The position numbers were made by a program, and so were the translations under genes. Of a stretch of 64,000 nucleotides of DNA, positions 1-8,006 are shown in pieces. The first letter of the stretch is position 1. Each line of letters starts with the position of its first letter. Under the pieces are notes generated by a model that saw only the letters and a program-made list of their open reading frames with translations, was not told the DNA's origin and did not search any database. This DNA comes from Methylophaga sp. OBS3 (lineage in GTDB: Bacteria > Pseudomonadota > Gammaproteobacteria > Nitrosococcales > Methylophagaceae): NCBI RefSeq assembly GCF_026319325.1, contig NZ_JAPDMU010000002.1:1-64000 (forward strand), read 5' to 3'.

Positions 1-1147
1 GGTCATGCAGACCAGTTTTCAGGTTTACGCCGTTTGACCAGTTAACTGCTGGGTCATATTTTTCTGCAACCAGCAATTCACCTGATTCACGATCCATGGT
101 GTAACCGAAACCGTTACGGTCAAAGTGGACCAGTGCTTTACGCATTTTGCCGTTGATTTTTTGATCAACCAAAATGTTTTCGTTAACACCGTCGTAATCC
201 CACTCATCGTATGGTGTCATTTGGTAGACCCATTTAGCCATACCAGTGTCTAAATCACGACCGAACAGAGACATTGACCATTTGTTGTCGCCTGGACGTT
301 GTACTGGGTTCCAAGTAGATGGGTTACCAGAACCATAGTAGAACAGGTTCAGGTCTGGATCGTAAGAATACCAACCCCAAGTTGTACCACCACCGATTTT
401 CCATTGGTCACCTTGCCAAGATTTCAGTGAAGAATCCTTGCCAACTGGTTTCAACATAGAAGTTGTTTTTTCGCCGTCAAACAGCATTTCGTCATCTGGA
501 CCAGTGCTGTAAGCTTTGTATTTAACGTTACCTTCAAAGTCGTAAGCCATAACGTAACCACGTACGCCGAACTCACCACCAGAAACACCAACAATAACTT
601 TGTCTTTGAATACGTGAGCAGCAGCTGTGCTAGTCGCACCAACTTTTGGATCATCACGTTTGTCAGACCACAGCGCTTCACCAGTTTCAGCGTCTAAAGC
701 TACCAGAGTAGTATCCGCTTGGTTCAGGAAGATTTTGCCGTCGCCGTAGCTCAGACCACGGTAAACAGTGTCACAGCACATAACTGGCACAGTTTCGTCG
801 TAGTTTTGGCTTGGCTCATATTTCCATTTGATAGCACCGTCGTTGTTTAAATCCAACGCGTAAACGATGTTAGGGAATGGAGTATGAACGTACATAGTGC
901 CGTCCATGACCAAAGCATTACCTTCGTGGCCACGTAAAACACCAGTTGAGAAAGACCAAGCCATGTTCAGATCTTTGACATTATCTTTGTTGATTTGCGT
1001 CAAAGTGCTGTAACGAGTGTTGGCATAGTCACCAGCTGGCATTACCCAGTTGTTTTCATTTTTTTGCAATTCTGCAAGTTCATCCGCAGCAACCAGACCT
1101 GGTGCTACTAAACCCATCATTGCAATTGATAAGGTTTTCAGCTTCAT
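1..1147 (-). CDS. xoxF: PQQ-dependent methanol dehydrogenase, lanthanide (XoxF) type, 3' part cut by window edge
   Basis: Periplasmic quinoprotein that oxidises methanol (and often formaldehyde), passing electrons to a c-type cytochrome. The ATG at 1147 follows a GAGG ribosome site and begins a Sec signal peptide of about 20 residues ending ...LVA|ADEL. About 382 codons are present; the C-terminal part lies beyond base 1. Visible hallmarks are the vicinal Cys124-Cys125 pair that forms the unusual disulfide of this family, metal ligands Glu192 (in GGEFGVRG) and Asn275 (in [10 protein letters not shown]), and catalytic Asp317 in [10 protein letters not shown]. Asp319, two residues after the catalytic Asp, is the extra lanthanide-coordinating residue of XoxF; calcium MxaF enzymes have Ala there. 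Numbering is for the precursor. No mxa genes are in view, and the quinoprotein-relay genes at 2840-4578 are probable partners. Confidence 0.95.
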   Translation of the reverse strand, partial: MKLKTLSIAMMGLVAPGLVAADELAELQKNENNWVMPAGDYANTRYSTLTQINKDNVKDLNMAWSFSTGVLRGHEGNALVMDGTMYVHTPFPNIVYALDLNNDGAIKWKYEPSQNYDETVPVMCCDTVYRGLSYGDGKIFLNQADTTLVALDAETGEALWSDKRDDPKVGATSTAAAHVFKDKVIVGVSGGEFGVRGYVMAYDFEGNVKYKAYSTGPDDEMLFDGEKTTSMLKPVGKDSSLKSWQGDQWKIGGGTTWGWYSYDPDLNLFYYGSGNPSTWNPVQRPGDNKWSMSLFGRDLDTGMAKWVYQMTPYDEWDYDGVNENILVDQKINGKMRKALVHFDRNGFGYTMDRESGELLVAEKYDPAVNWSNGVNLKTGLHD

Positions 1148-1217
1148 AAAGTTATCCTCTATTGCTTTTTAATATGCACGACACGAAAAGTCCCATATGA
1201 ACTTCATGCGTAGAGGA

Positions 1218-1246
1218 ACCTTAATACCACCTCATAGGTTCGTCAA
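1218..1246 (-). promoter_or_regulatory. Candidate sigma-70 promoter of xoxF
   Basis: On the minus strand TTGACG (plus 1241-1246) is followed after 17 bases by TAAGGT (plus 1218-1223). It lies about 70 bases upstream of the xoxF ATG. The -35 box is good and the -10 box weak. Assigned from sequence only. Confidence 0.45.
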
Positions 1247-1280
1247 GACTTTATCCGATCTTTTTAGTGACTTTTTCCAT

Positions 1281-1312
1281 TATCTTTTCGGGAATAATTT
1301 CCCGAAAAGATA
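1281..1312. repeat. Perfect 14-bp inverted repeat between gltX and xoxF
   Basis: Arms TATCTTTTCGGGAA and its exact complement are separated by TAAT. The repeat is downstream of gltX and about 35 bases upstream of the putative xoxF -35 box. Read leftward it is not followed by a T run, so it is not a standard intrinsic terminator. A second, looser inverted repeat (CTGATTTTTA at 1318-1327 and its complement at 1347-1356) starts at the gltX stop codon. It could be a factor-dependent terminator, a mRNA 3'-end stabiliser or a protein-binding site. Confidence 0.6.
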
Positions 1313-1352
1313 ACATACTGATTTTTAATCGGTTTTTTTATTAGACTAAAAA

Positions 1353-2756
1353 TCAGGCATGATCCTTGATCCATGAAGCCGCTGCGGCTATTGCCGACTC
1401 AGTGCGCAAACGACCGGCCAATTCCAAGGTCAGATCCAAGGAGGGTGAAACGGTATTACCAGTCAATGCCACACGAATTGGCTGGGCCACTTTACCCATA
1501 CCAACATCGTTCGCTTCAGCACACTCTTTGACTTGATGATGAATCGCCTCAGCCTCCCATTTATCAAGGCTTTGCAGACGTTTCAACATGTCTTCAAGGA
1601 TAGGCAAACTATCTGCAGCTAAATGTTTACGAGCCGCTTTTTCATCATATTCACGAACATCTTTATAGAAATATTGGCAGCTTTCAGCGAGCTCTTTAAG
1701 CGTCTTTGCACGCTCACGTAACAAGACAATCACATCAGTAATTGCAGGTCCATTTGCAGGATCAATCTCAAGTTGTCCTAAATGCCAACTTAGGTGATGA
1801 GCAACATGTTCAGCGGGACTATTCTTAATATAATGCTGATTTAACCAAAGGAGTTTTTCCGTATTAAAGCTTGACGCTGCTCTATTAACATCACTGATGT
1901 CAAAAAACTGAACCATTTCATCTAAAGAGAAAACTTCCTGATCGCCATGTGACCAACCCAGTCGAACCAGATAATTCAATAATGCTTCAGGAAGATAGCC
2001 TTCATCACGATAGCTCATCACACTGACCGCACCGTGACGTTTAGACAAACGCGCACCATCATCCCCCAGAATCATCGGTACATGGGCAAATAGTGGTGGT
2101 TCAGCACCTAAAGCTTTAAAAATATTGATCTGACGAGGTGAATTATTAAGGTGATCGTCACCACGAATGACATGAGTCATTCCCATATCCAGATCATCAA
2201 CAACCACTGTCAGATTGTATGTCGGTGTGCCATCGGGGCGAGCAATGATCAGATCATCCAACTCTGCATTACTAAAGCTGACATCACCACGAATCGCATC
2301 ATGAACAACCACATCACCTTCAGTTGGGTTTTTAAAGCGAATGACTGGCTGCACACCTTCTACAGGTGTCGTGCGGTGACGACAACGACCATCGTAGCGA
2401 GGCTTTTGTTTATTTGCCCGCTGTTCTTCACGCATCGTTTCTAGTTCATCTTTAGAACAGTAGCAGTAGTAAGCATCACCTTGCGCCATCAATTGATCGA
2501 TGATTTCTTTGTAACGATCAAAACGCTTGGTCTGATAAAACGGGCCTTCATCGTACTCTAGTCCCAGCCAAGTCATGCCTTCAAGAATGGCGTTTACCGA
2601 CTCTTGGGTTGAGCGCTCAAGATCAGTATCTTCAATTCTCAATACAAATGTACCGCCATGACGACGGGCATATAACCATGAAAATAACGCTGTTCGGGCA
2701 CCACCGACATGTAAATAACCGGTTGGACTTGGTGCAAAGCGGGTACGGATAGTCAT
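1353..2756 (-). CDS. gltX: Glutamyl-tRNA synthetase
   Basis: Class I aminoacyl-tRNA synthetase charging tRNA-Glu in the cytoplasm; 467 residues, usual for the proteobacterial enzyme. The HIGH-type motif appears as PTGYLHVGG near the N-terminus and the KMSKS motif as RLSKRHG. Zinc-type cysteines are in [10 protein letters not shown] and DGRCRHR, as in the E. coli enzyme. I chose the ATG at 2756 (MTIRTRF...), which matches the family N-terminus; a TTG two codons upstream at 2762 is the alternative. It diverges from the relay metallohydrolase gene at 2840 and lies upstream of xoxF in the same direction, separated by about 200 bases with an inverted repeat and a likely xoxF promoter. Confidence 0.97.
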   Translation of the reverse strand: MTIRTRFAPSPTGYLHVGGARTALFSWLYARRHGGTFVLRIEDTDLERSTQESVNAILEGMTWLGLEYDEGPFYQTKRFDRYKEIIDQLMAQGDAYYCYCSKDELETMREEQRANKQKPRYDGRCRHRTTPVEGVQPVIRFKNPTEGDVVVHDAIRGDVSFSNAELDDLIIARPDGTPTYNLTVVVDDLDMGMTHVIRGDDHLNNSPRQINIFKALGAEPPLFAHVPMILGDDGARLSKRHGAVSVMSYRDEGYLPEALLNYLVRLGWSHGDQEVFSLDEMVQFFDISDVNRAASSFNTEKLLWLNQHYIKNSPAEHVAHHLSWHLGQLEIDPANGPAITDVIVLLRERAKTLKELAESCQYFYKDVREYDEKAARKHLAADSLPILEDMLKRLQSLDKWEAEAIHHQVKECAEANDVGMGKVAQPIRVALTGNTVSPSLDLTLELAGRLRTESAIAAAASWIKDHA

Positions 2757-2839
2757 GCTCAATATCTCTACTGGTAGTCTGCTGGAAAAGTGCGTTATTG
2801 TACCAGTTAGGGCTTTAAAAACCTGAGGATTCCTATTAG

Positions 2840-3763
2840 ATGAAATCTTTGTTACCGATATTTCTGCTGAGTTTTAGTGTCGCTGCCTGTGCACAATCGG
2901 AAACTGACTATCCATTACAGCAGGTTGCTGACGGTATTTATTACCATCAGGGTGTTCATGAAGAAGCTAATAAGACCAATATTGGTGCGATCGCCAATGT
3001 CGGTTTTATAGTTGGCGAATCTTGTGTCGCTGTGATCGACTCGGGTGGCAGTTATCGTGAAGGGGAGTTACTCAAACAAGCCATTCAAAACAAAACATCT
3101 GTTCCCATTTGTTATGTCATTAATACGCATGTTCACCCAGACCATATATTAGGTAACGCAGCATTCAAGGGTGAGAACGTCAAATTTGTTGGCCACGAAA
3201 AACTGCCTGCGGCGATTGCCAGTCGAGAAGCTTATTTCAGTCGTAATTTTGAAGAAATTCTCGGTGATGCATACACCGGTACTGAATTTATCAGCCCTGA
3301 CACTTTAGTAAGTCCCAACCAGCCGATGTCGTTAGATTTGGGTGGAAGAACGATTACGCTTACCGCCTACTCAACTTCACATACGGATCATGATTTAACC
3401 GTCCTCGACGAAACTAGCCAAACATTATGGACTGGAGACTTATTGTTTCGTGAGCGTATGCCAGCATTAGATGGCAGTATTAACGGTTGGATTGCCACAT
3501 TAAAAACATTACAAGAAGCTTCTTTCAAAGCTGTCATACCCGGTCATGGTCCCGCAGCAATAAATGAAGACGCTGATTGGAACAAGCTACTGCACTATTT
3601 AGAAACGATTAGAGAAGGCATCAGAACTGTTATAAATGACCTTGGTACTCTTGAAGAAGCAACCACAACCGTCGGTTTGTCAGAGCGTGAGAAATGGGAA
3701 CTCTTCGAGGAATATCATCGTCGAAATGTAACCGCTGCATTCGTAGAATTGGAGTGGGAATAA
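2840..3763 (+). CDS. Quinoprotein relay system zinc metallohydrolase (SoxH-like, metallo-beta-lactamase fold)
   Basis: Exported metallo-beta-lactamase-fold protein of 307 residues. The N-terminus has a lipoprotein-like signal with Cys17 (FSVAACAQ). The zinc motif THVHPDH sits near residue 95, with further metal-site candidates in SHTDHD, WTGDLLF and PGHGP. Its close relatives are SoxH-like proteins found beside PQQ-dependent alcohol dehydrogenases and named 'quinoprotein relay system zinc metallohydrolase'; I think subtype 2 but cannot settle it by eye. The next gene, 17 bases on, is the SoxYZ-like carrier, and xoxF lies 1.7 kb away. The biochemical role is unproven in general; hydrolysis of something bound to the carrier thiol is the usual guess. 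Confidence 0.85.
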   Translation: MKSLLPIFLLSFSVAACAQSETDYPLQQVADGIYYHQGVHEEANKTNIGAIANVGFIVGESCVAVIDSGGSYREGELLKQAIQNKTSVPICYVINTHVHPDHILGNAAFKGENVKFVGHEKLPAAIASREAYFSRNFEEILGDAYTGTEFISPDTLVSPNQPMSLDLGGRTITLTAYSTSHTDHDLTVLDETSQTLWTGDLLFRERMPALDGSINGWIATLKTLQEASFKAVIPGHGPAAINEDADWNKLLHYLETIREGIRTVINDLGTLEEATTTVGLSEREKWELFEEYHRRNVTAAFVELEWE

Positions 3764-3780
3764 TAATAAGGAGAGAGAAT

Positions 3781-4578
3781 ATGTTTAGTCGATTGATAGC
3801 CATGTTTGGTATCAGCCTGGGACTGATACTTAGCCAACCACTTGCTTATGCGGCGACACCTGATGAAGCCATGTGGCCTATCCTCAAAGAAATTCACTTT
3901 GAGGGAAAAGATATCCAAGAAAATGCTGATGATCTTATCGCCTTAGATGCACCAAAGCGTGCTGAAGATGCGGCGATTGTGCCAATCACAATTCGTTTAT
4001 TACAGCCACAAACTGCTGAGCGATACGTCAAAGATATTCATCTGATTATTGATAATAATCCAGATCCCTATTCAGCAAATTTTCATTTAACGCCAGATGT
4101 CACCGATGTTGAAATTGGCACTCGTGTACGCGTTGATCAATACACTGATATGCGTGTGATTGCTGAAATGAATGACGGCTCTTTGCATATGGTCAGTAGA
4201 TTTGTGAAAGCCTCCGGTGGTTGTAGTGCACCAGCCGGCAAAGATGCTGAAGCGGCGATGGCGAGACTTGGCAAAATGCAAATTCGCATGCGTCACCCTA
4301 CTCTTGGTGAGCCAGTTCAAGCACAAGTGATTGTTAGCCATCCTAACTATAGCGGCCTGCAATACGACCAAAAAAATCGTAAATATATCAATGCACACTA
4401 CGTGAAAAATATTGATATTCAGTACAACAATAAAACCTTGTTTAACGTTGATACCGGTATTTCACTCAGTGAAGACCCAAGCATTCGCTTTACCTTTACG
4501 CCAACTGAGCCCGGTATGCTCAAAGCCAAAGTTGTGGATAGTAAAGAAATGCAGTTTGAAACCGAAAAAGAAATTTAG
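3781..4578 (+). CDS. Quinoprotein dehydrogenase-associated SoxYZ-like carrier protein
   Basis: Periplasmic protein of 265 residues with a Sec signal ending ...LAYA|ATPD. The N-terminal half is SoxY-like and ends in the thiol motif GGCSAP, where SoxY carries its swinging-arm Cys. The C-terminal half (from about MQIRMRHPTLGEP) is SoxZ-like, so this is a natural SoxY-SoxZ fusion. Such fusions occur beside PQQ alcohol dehydrogenases rather than sulfur-oxidation genes. The ATG at 3781 has a strong AAGGAGAGAG site, making an in-frame start inside the previous gene unlikely. It is co-transcribed with the metallohydrolase and followed by a bidirectional terminator. What the Cys carries in this setting is not established. 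Confidence 0.85.
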   Translation: MFSRLIAMFGISLGLILSQPLAYAATPDEAMWPILKEIHFEGKDIQENADDLIALDAPKRAEDAAIVPITIRLLQPQTAERYVKDIHLIIDNNPDPYSANFHLTPDVTDVEIGTRVRVDQYTDMRVIAEMNDGSLHMVSRFVKASGGCSAPAGKDAEAAMARLGKMQIRMRHPTLGEPVQAQVIVSHPNYSGLQYDQKNRKYINAHYVKNIDIQYNNKTLFNVDTGISLSEDPSIRFTFTPTEPGMLKAKVVDSKEMQFETEKEI

Positions 4579-4594
4579 GTTTTTAGATTGCCCC

Positions 4595-4624
4595 AAAAAA
4601 AAGGCCGCATCAGCGGCCTTTTTT
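4595..4624. terminator. Bidirectional intrinsic terminator
   Basis: Stem AAGGCCGC / GCGGCCTT (4601-4608 and 4613-4620) with an ATCA loop, flanked by an A run and a T run. It lies between the rightward SoxYZ-like gene and the leftward gene ending at 4639, so it can serve both. Confidence 0.9.
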
Positions 4625-4638
4625 ATTTGCAATAAAGG

Positions 4639-5004
4639 TTATTTTAATTTGCAATCTTTATATGCAGATTTAATCACTTCATCATAATGATCAGTGACTT
4701 TATTTAACTCTTTGTCATCACGGAACTGAGCGCCTTTATCAGCTGGCAAGTTTTTGTACATATAGCCAGTGCTGATGTCATCAAATTCAGTTTCAGTAAA
4801 TTCTGCATCAAGCTTATCAACAACACATGAACATTTATGCACACTTTCATAAACGTTCATATCACCATTTGCCGTCATACAATCTTGTACATAATGTACT
4901 TTGGTGACCGTTGAAAAATCTTGCTTGCCATGGTCATCGGCCATTGCCAAACCAGGCAAAAAAGCCATACCGGCAAGAAGCATCGTTAAACTGGTTTTAG
5001 TCAT
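4639..5004 (-). CDS. Small periplasmic protein with four conserved-looking cysteines, function unknown
   Basis: 121 residues with a clear Sec signal (MTKTSLTMLL... ending GLAMA|DDHG). The mature protein of about 100 residues has Cys42, Cys58, Cys60 and Cys118, including a CSC motif in VHKCSCVVDKL. There is no CxxCH, so it is not a c-type cytochrome. The region is acidic and looks helical. I do not recognise a named family with certainty. Its position next to the quinoprotein relay pair and divergent from mtdA suggests a role in periplasmic methanol oxidation, but that is inference from context only. The upstream sequence (5005-5183) is shared with the mtdA-like gene. Confidence 0.75.
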   Translation of the reverse strand: MTKTSLTMLLAGMAFLPGLAMADDHGKQDFSTVTKVHYVQDCMTANGDMNVYESVHKCSCVVDKLDAEFTETEFDDISTGYMYKNLPADKGAQFRDDKELNKVTDHYDEVIKSAYKDCKLK

Positions 5005-5183
5005 TCATTTCTCCCTTCTGTTCTTTTATTAAAGGTGATACTTAGTAATTGCGCCATTGAATTAAGTTCCTTAATCGGAACGTATTGATGAATACAACAG
5101 CGTTAATTTTCCTGATCACTGAAAGATAAGGTAAAATTTAATGTTCAATCATGCAACTTCCCGGCGCAAGACAGGAGAACCCG

Positions 5184-6047
5184 ATGAAAAAATTGCTGCT
5201 GCACCTCGACACCGACCCGGTGGCGAGTACGTTCGATCAAGCCGTAGCTTACGATTCAGGCGTTGATAACATTATCGCCCATGGCAGTGCGACCCGCGAT
5301 AACGTTACTGCTCACGTCCACGGCATGATCTTTACACGCGGCGGTAAGAACCTGAAAAACAGCGCGATTTTCATCGGTGGCTCTAACGTTGCGGCAAGCG
5401 ACTTAGTTGGCCAGGCTGTTAAGAAAGCATTTTTTGGCCCAGTTCGCGTTTCGGTGATGCTAGACCCAAATGGTTCAAACACGACTGCTGCAGCCATTGC
5501 CCGTAAAGTCATGAAAAATTATGACATCAAAGGCAAAAAAGTCGTGATTTTAGGCGCTGGCCCAGTAGGTCAACGTACTGCCTTGTACTTGATTAAAGAA
5601 GGCGCCGGCGAAGTCGTCTTAACGTCTCGTAGCATGCAACGCAGTAAAGCAACCGCTGAGCAAATGAAAAAAGCTTACGATGTTGATGTCATTCCAGGCG
5701 AAACGCGCAGTGATGAAGCGGTTGATAAGTTGCTCGCAGATGCACATGTTGCCGTCGCGGCGGGTCCAGCTGGTGTTTGCATGGTGCAAGAACAGACCTG
5801 GAAAAAAAGTACTACATTAGAAGTCATCGCTGACGTAAATGCTGTTCCACCGCTAGGTGTTGAAGGTATGGAAGTGATGGATGATGGTGTTGAGAAGTCT
5901 GGTGTTCGTTTCTACGGGGCAATTGCAATCGGCAACTTCAAAATGAAAGTTCACCGTGCCGCCGTGGCATCATTATTCGAAAGTAATGATGTGTTCCTCG
6001 ATGAAACCACTGTCTACGATATTGCCTGCAAAATCGATAACGGTTAG
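5184..6047 (+). CDS. mtdA: Methylene-tetrahydromethanopterin/tetrahydrofolate dehydrogenase, MtdA-like
   Basis: Cytoplasmic NAD(P)-dependent dehydrogenase of 287 residues oxidising a methylene-pterin C1 unit to methenyl. Its N-terminus (LLLHLDTDPVASTFD), the motif DPNGSNTTAAA, the nucleotide-binding loop GAGPVGQRTA and GAIAIGNFKMKVHRA match the MtdA branch better than MtdB as I remember these families. The start at 5184 follows AGGAGA at 5173-5178; an upstream in-frame ATG at 5151 is less likely. It heads the run with beta-RFAP synthase, mtdB and an ATP-grasp gene, and its stop TAG shares a base with the next GTG. The MtdA/MtdB assignment and the preferred cofactor are inferred. Confidence 0.88.
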   Translation: MKKLLLHLDTDPVASTFDQAVAYDSGVDNIIAHGSATRDNVTAHVHGMIFTRGGKNLKNSAIFIGGSNVAASDLVGQAVKKAFFGPVRVSVMLDPNGSNTTAAAIARKVMKNYDIKGKKVVILGAGPVGQRTALYLIKEGAGEVVLTSRSMQRSKATAEQMKKAYDVDVIPGETRSDEAVDKLLADAHVAVAAGPAGVCMVQEQTWKKSTTLEVIADVNAVPPLGVEGMEVMDDGVEKSGVRFYGAIAIGNFKMKVHRAAVASLFESNDVFLDETTVYDIACKIDNG

Positions 6048-7108
6048 TGACACCAACACCTGATATGTCATCAGTTAAACCAAGTCTCGTAGAGGTCAGC
6101 ACGCCTGCTCGCTTGCACTTAGGCTTCTTAGACTTGGGGGCAAGCTTAGGTCGGCGCTTTGGCAGTATTGGTCTTGCCATTAATAGTCACCAAACGGTGA
6201 TAGAAGTCAGTCCTGCCGAACAGCTAACGATTGTTGGTGTCGATGATACCGGGACGATTGAAAAAATTCACTGTCTCATTGAGCGTTTTTTAACGCATAG
6301 TCAGTCATTAATTTCTGAAAACAACTTTCAGCCGGCTTTAACCATTAAAAGCCTTATTCCAGAACATTCTGGACTGGGTTCGGGCACGCAACTGGCATTA
6401 ACGATTGGTCGCGCTTTAACTGAATTTTATGGCCTCCCTTTTTCAACGCTTGATATTGCTGAAATCATGGGTCGAGGTAAACGCTCAGGCATTGGTATTA
6501 CGACATTTGATCACGGTGGTTTTGTGGTTGACGGTGGTCTTGCTGCGGATACCCGTTTACCGCCAATGTTATTTAACACACCATTCCCAGCTGAGTGGCG
6601 GATCTTGCTAATTTTTGATCCCAAGCATCAAGGGGTTCACGGTGAAGCAGAAGTTAACGCATTTCGTGACTTGCCTGAATTCCCACAAGCAAATAGCCAA
6701 GCAATCTGCCAACTGACTTTGATGCAATTATTGCCGGCGTTGGTTGAACAAAATATCGATGCGTTCGGTAGTGCGGTTACCGAAATACAATCACTGATTG
6801 GTGAACACTTTGCACCAATTCAAGGTGGCTTATTTAGCAGCAAGCGCGTTGCAACACTCATCGAGCAAGCCCAATTGGCAGGCCATAAAGGTATTGCCCA
6901 AAGTTCATGGGGGCCAACCGGTTGTGTTTTTGTGGATAGCGAGTCCACGGCGAAACAATTACAAAATAAACTACAGGCATACTGTGCTGAGCATAATGAA
7001 CTGGATGGCATCACCATGCATATTGCTGCAGCAACGGATACCGGTGCGAAAGTTCAAAGACTTGCTGCACCAACACAAATATCTCAATTAAGGAGTCATC
7101 ATGGCTAA
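6047..7108 (+). CDS. Beta-ribofuranosylaminobenzene 5'-phosphate (beta-RFAP) synthase
   Basis: First committed enzyme of (tetrahydro)methanopterin synthesis: condenses p-aminobenzoate with PRPP, releasing CO2 and pyrophosphate. It belongs to the GHMP-kinase fold, visible in STPARLHLGFLDL near the N-terminus and the glycine-rich loop PEHSGLGSGTQLAL around residues 105-118; TFDHGGFVVDGG is also typical. About 353 residues, usual for the family. The GTG at 6047 overlaps the mtdA-like stop by one base (TAGTG), suggesting coupling; an ATG at 6065 is possible. Its end overlaps mtdB by 8 bases. The context, between two methylene-H4MPT dehydrogenases, supports the call. Confidence 0.93.
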   Translation: MTPTPDMSSVKPSLVEVSTPARLHLGFLDLGASLGRRFGSIGLAINSHQTVIEVSPAEQLTIVGVDDTGTIEKIHCLIERFLTHSQSLISENNFQPALTIKSLIPEHSGLGSGTQLALTIGRALTEFYGLPFSTLDIAEIMGRGKRSGIGITTFDHGGFVVDGGLAADTRLPPMLFNTPFPAEWRILLIFDPKHQGVHGEAEVNAFRDLPEFPQANSQAICQLTLMQLLPALVEQNIDAFGSAVTEIQSLIGEHFAPIQGGLFSSKRVATLIEQAQLAGHKGIAQSSWGPTGCVFVDSESTAKQLQNKLQAYCAEHNELDGITMHIAAATDTGAKVQRLAAPTQISQLRSHHG

Positions 7109-8006
7109 GCGTTCTATTATCCACATGCTCAACCCAATGAAACACAACAGTCCGTTTGACATCAACATGGCTCTCGATGCCGGTTATGATGTGCTGATCC
7201 CTTATAACAATGTTGAACTGACTGAAGTTTCTGGCTTGGTTCAAGACGCCATTTTTTCACGCGGTCCTGGCGGTGTAAAAATGACCAGCATGTTTATCGG
7301 TGGTCGTGACATTGGTTTGGCAATGGATATGTTGGAAGCTTCAAAAAAAGCAATGTCACCACCATTCGAAGTGTCAGTTTTTGCCGATCCAAGTGGTGCA
7401 TTCACAACGGCGGCAGCGTTAGTTGCATGCGTTGAACGTGAGCTGAAAAAACACTTTGATAAAGACTATAAAGGTACGCGCGCTGTTGTCTTTGGTGGTA
7501 CCGGCCCGGTTGGTTTGGCAACTGCCGTTATTGCAGCTCAGGCTGGTGCGGATACAACTATTGTTGATCACTTCTCGATTGATAATGCCTTGGCATTTGC
7601 TGATGAAGCGAAAAAACGTTACGGCGTCACGTTACGCGCGACAACCGCTGCATCTGACGCAGATAAAGCCCGTTTATTGTCTGATGCGGATGTTGTGTTC
7701 TGTACAGCAAAAGCAGGCATTCAAGTATTGAATGCCTCTGTCTTGGCTGATGCAAAACAACTAAAAGTCGCAGGTGACGTTAATGCTGTTGCACCGCTTG
7801 GTATTGAAGGCGTTGAACTGATGGATAACGGTGCGCCATTAAAACTGGCTACGGCATCACCAAATGCTGTTGCGATTGGTGCTTTGGCTGTGGGTAATGT
7901 GAAATACAAATTACAACAATCACTGCTAAAAGAAACATTAGAAAGCGAAAAACCAGTTTATCTGGATTTCCGTAATGCCTTTGATGGTGCCCGTAAACTG
8001 GTCTAA
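7101..8006 (+). CDS. mtdB: NAD(P)-dependent methylene-tetrahydromethanopterin dehydrogenase
   Basis: Oxidises methylene-H4MPT to methenyl-H4MPT in the formaldehyde oxidation route. 301 residues. The sequence follows MtdB closely from memory: ILHML-like start (RSIIHMLNPMKHNSPFD), DAIFSRGPGG, FIGGRD, FADPSGAFTTAAA, nucleotide loop GGTGPVGLATA, DVNAVAPLGIEG and IGALAVGNVKYK. The start is secured by AGGAG at 7091-7095. It is paralogous to the MtdA-like protein two genes upstream; both retain the fold and the nucleotide-binding glycines. Translation is probably coupled to the beta-RFAP gene, which it overlaps. Confidence 0.95.
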   Translation: MAKRSIIHMLNPMKHNSPFDINMALDAGYDVLIPYNNVELTEVSGLVQDAIFSRGPGGVKMTSMFIGGRDIGLAMDMLEASKKAMSPPFEVSVFADPSGAFTTAAALVACVERELKKHFDKDYKGTRAVVFGGTGPVGLATAVIAAQAGADTTIVDHFSIDNALAFADEAKKRYGVTLRATTAASDADKARLLSDADVVFCTAKAGIQVLNASVLADAKQLKVAGDVNAVAPLGIEGVELMDNGAPLKLATASPNAVAIGALAVGNVKYKLQQSLLKETLESEKPVYLDFRNAFDGARKLV

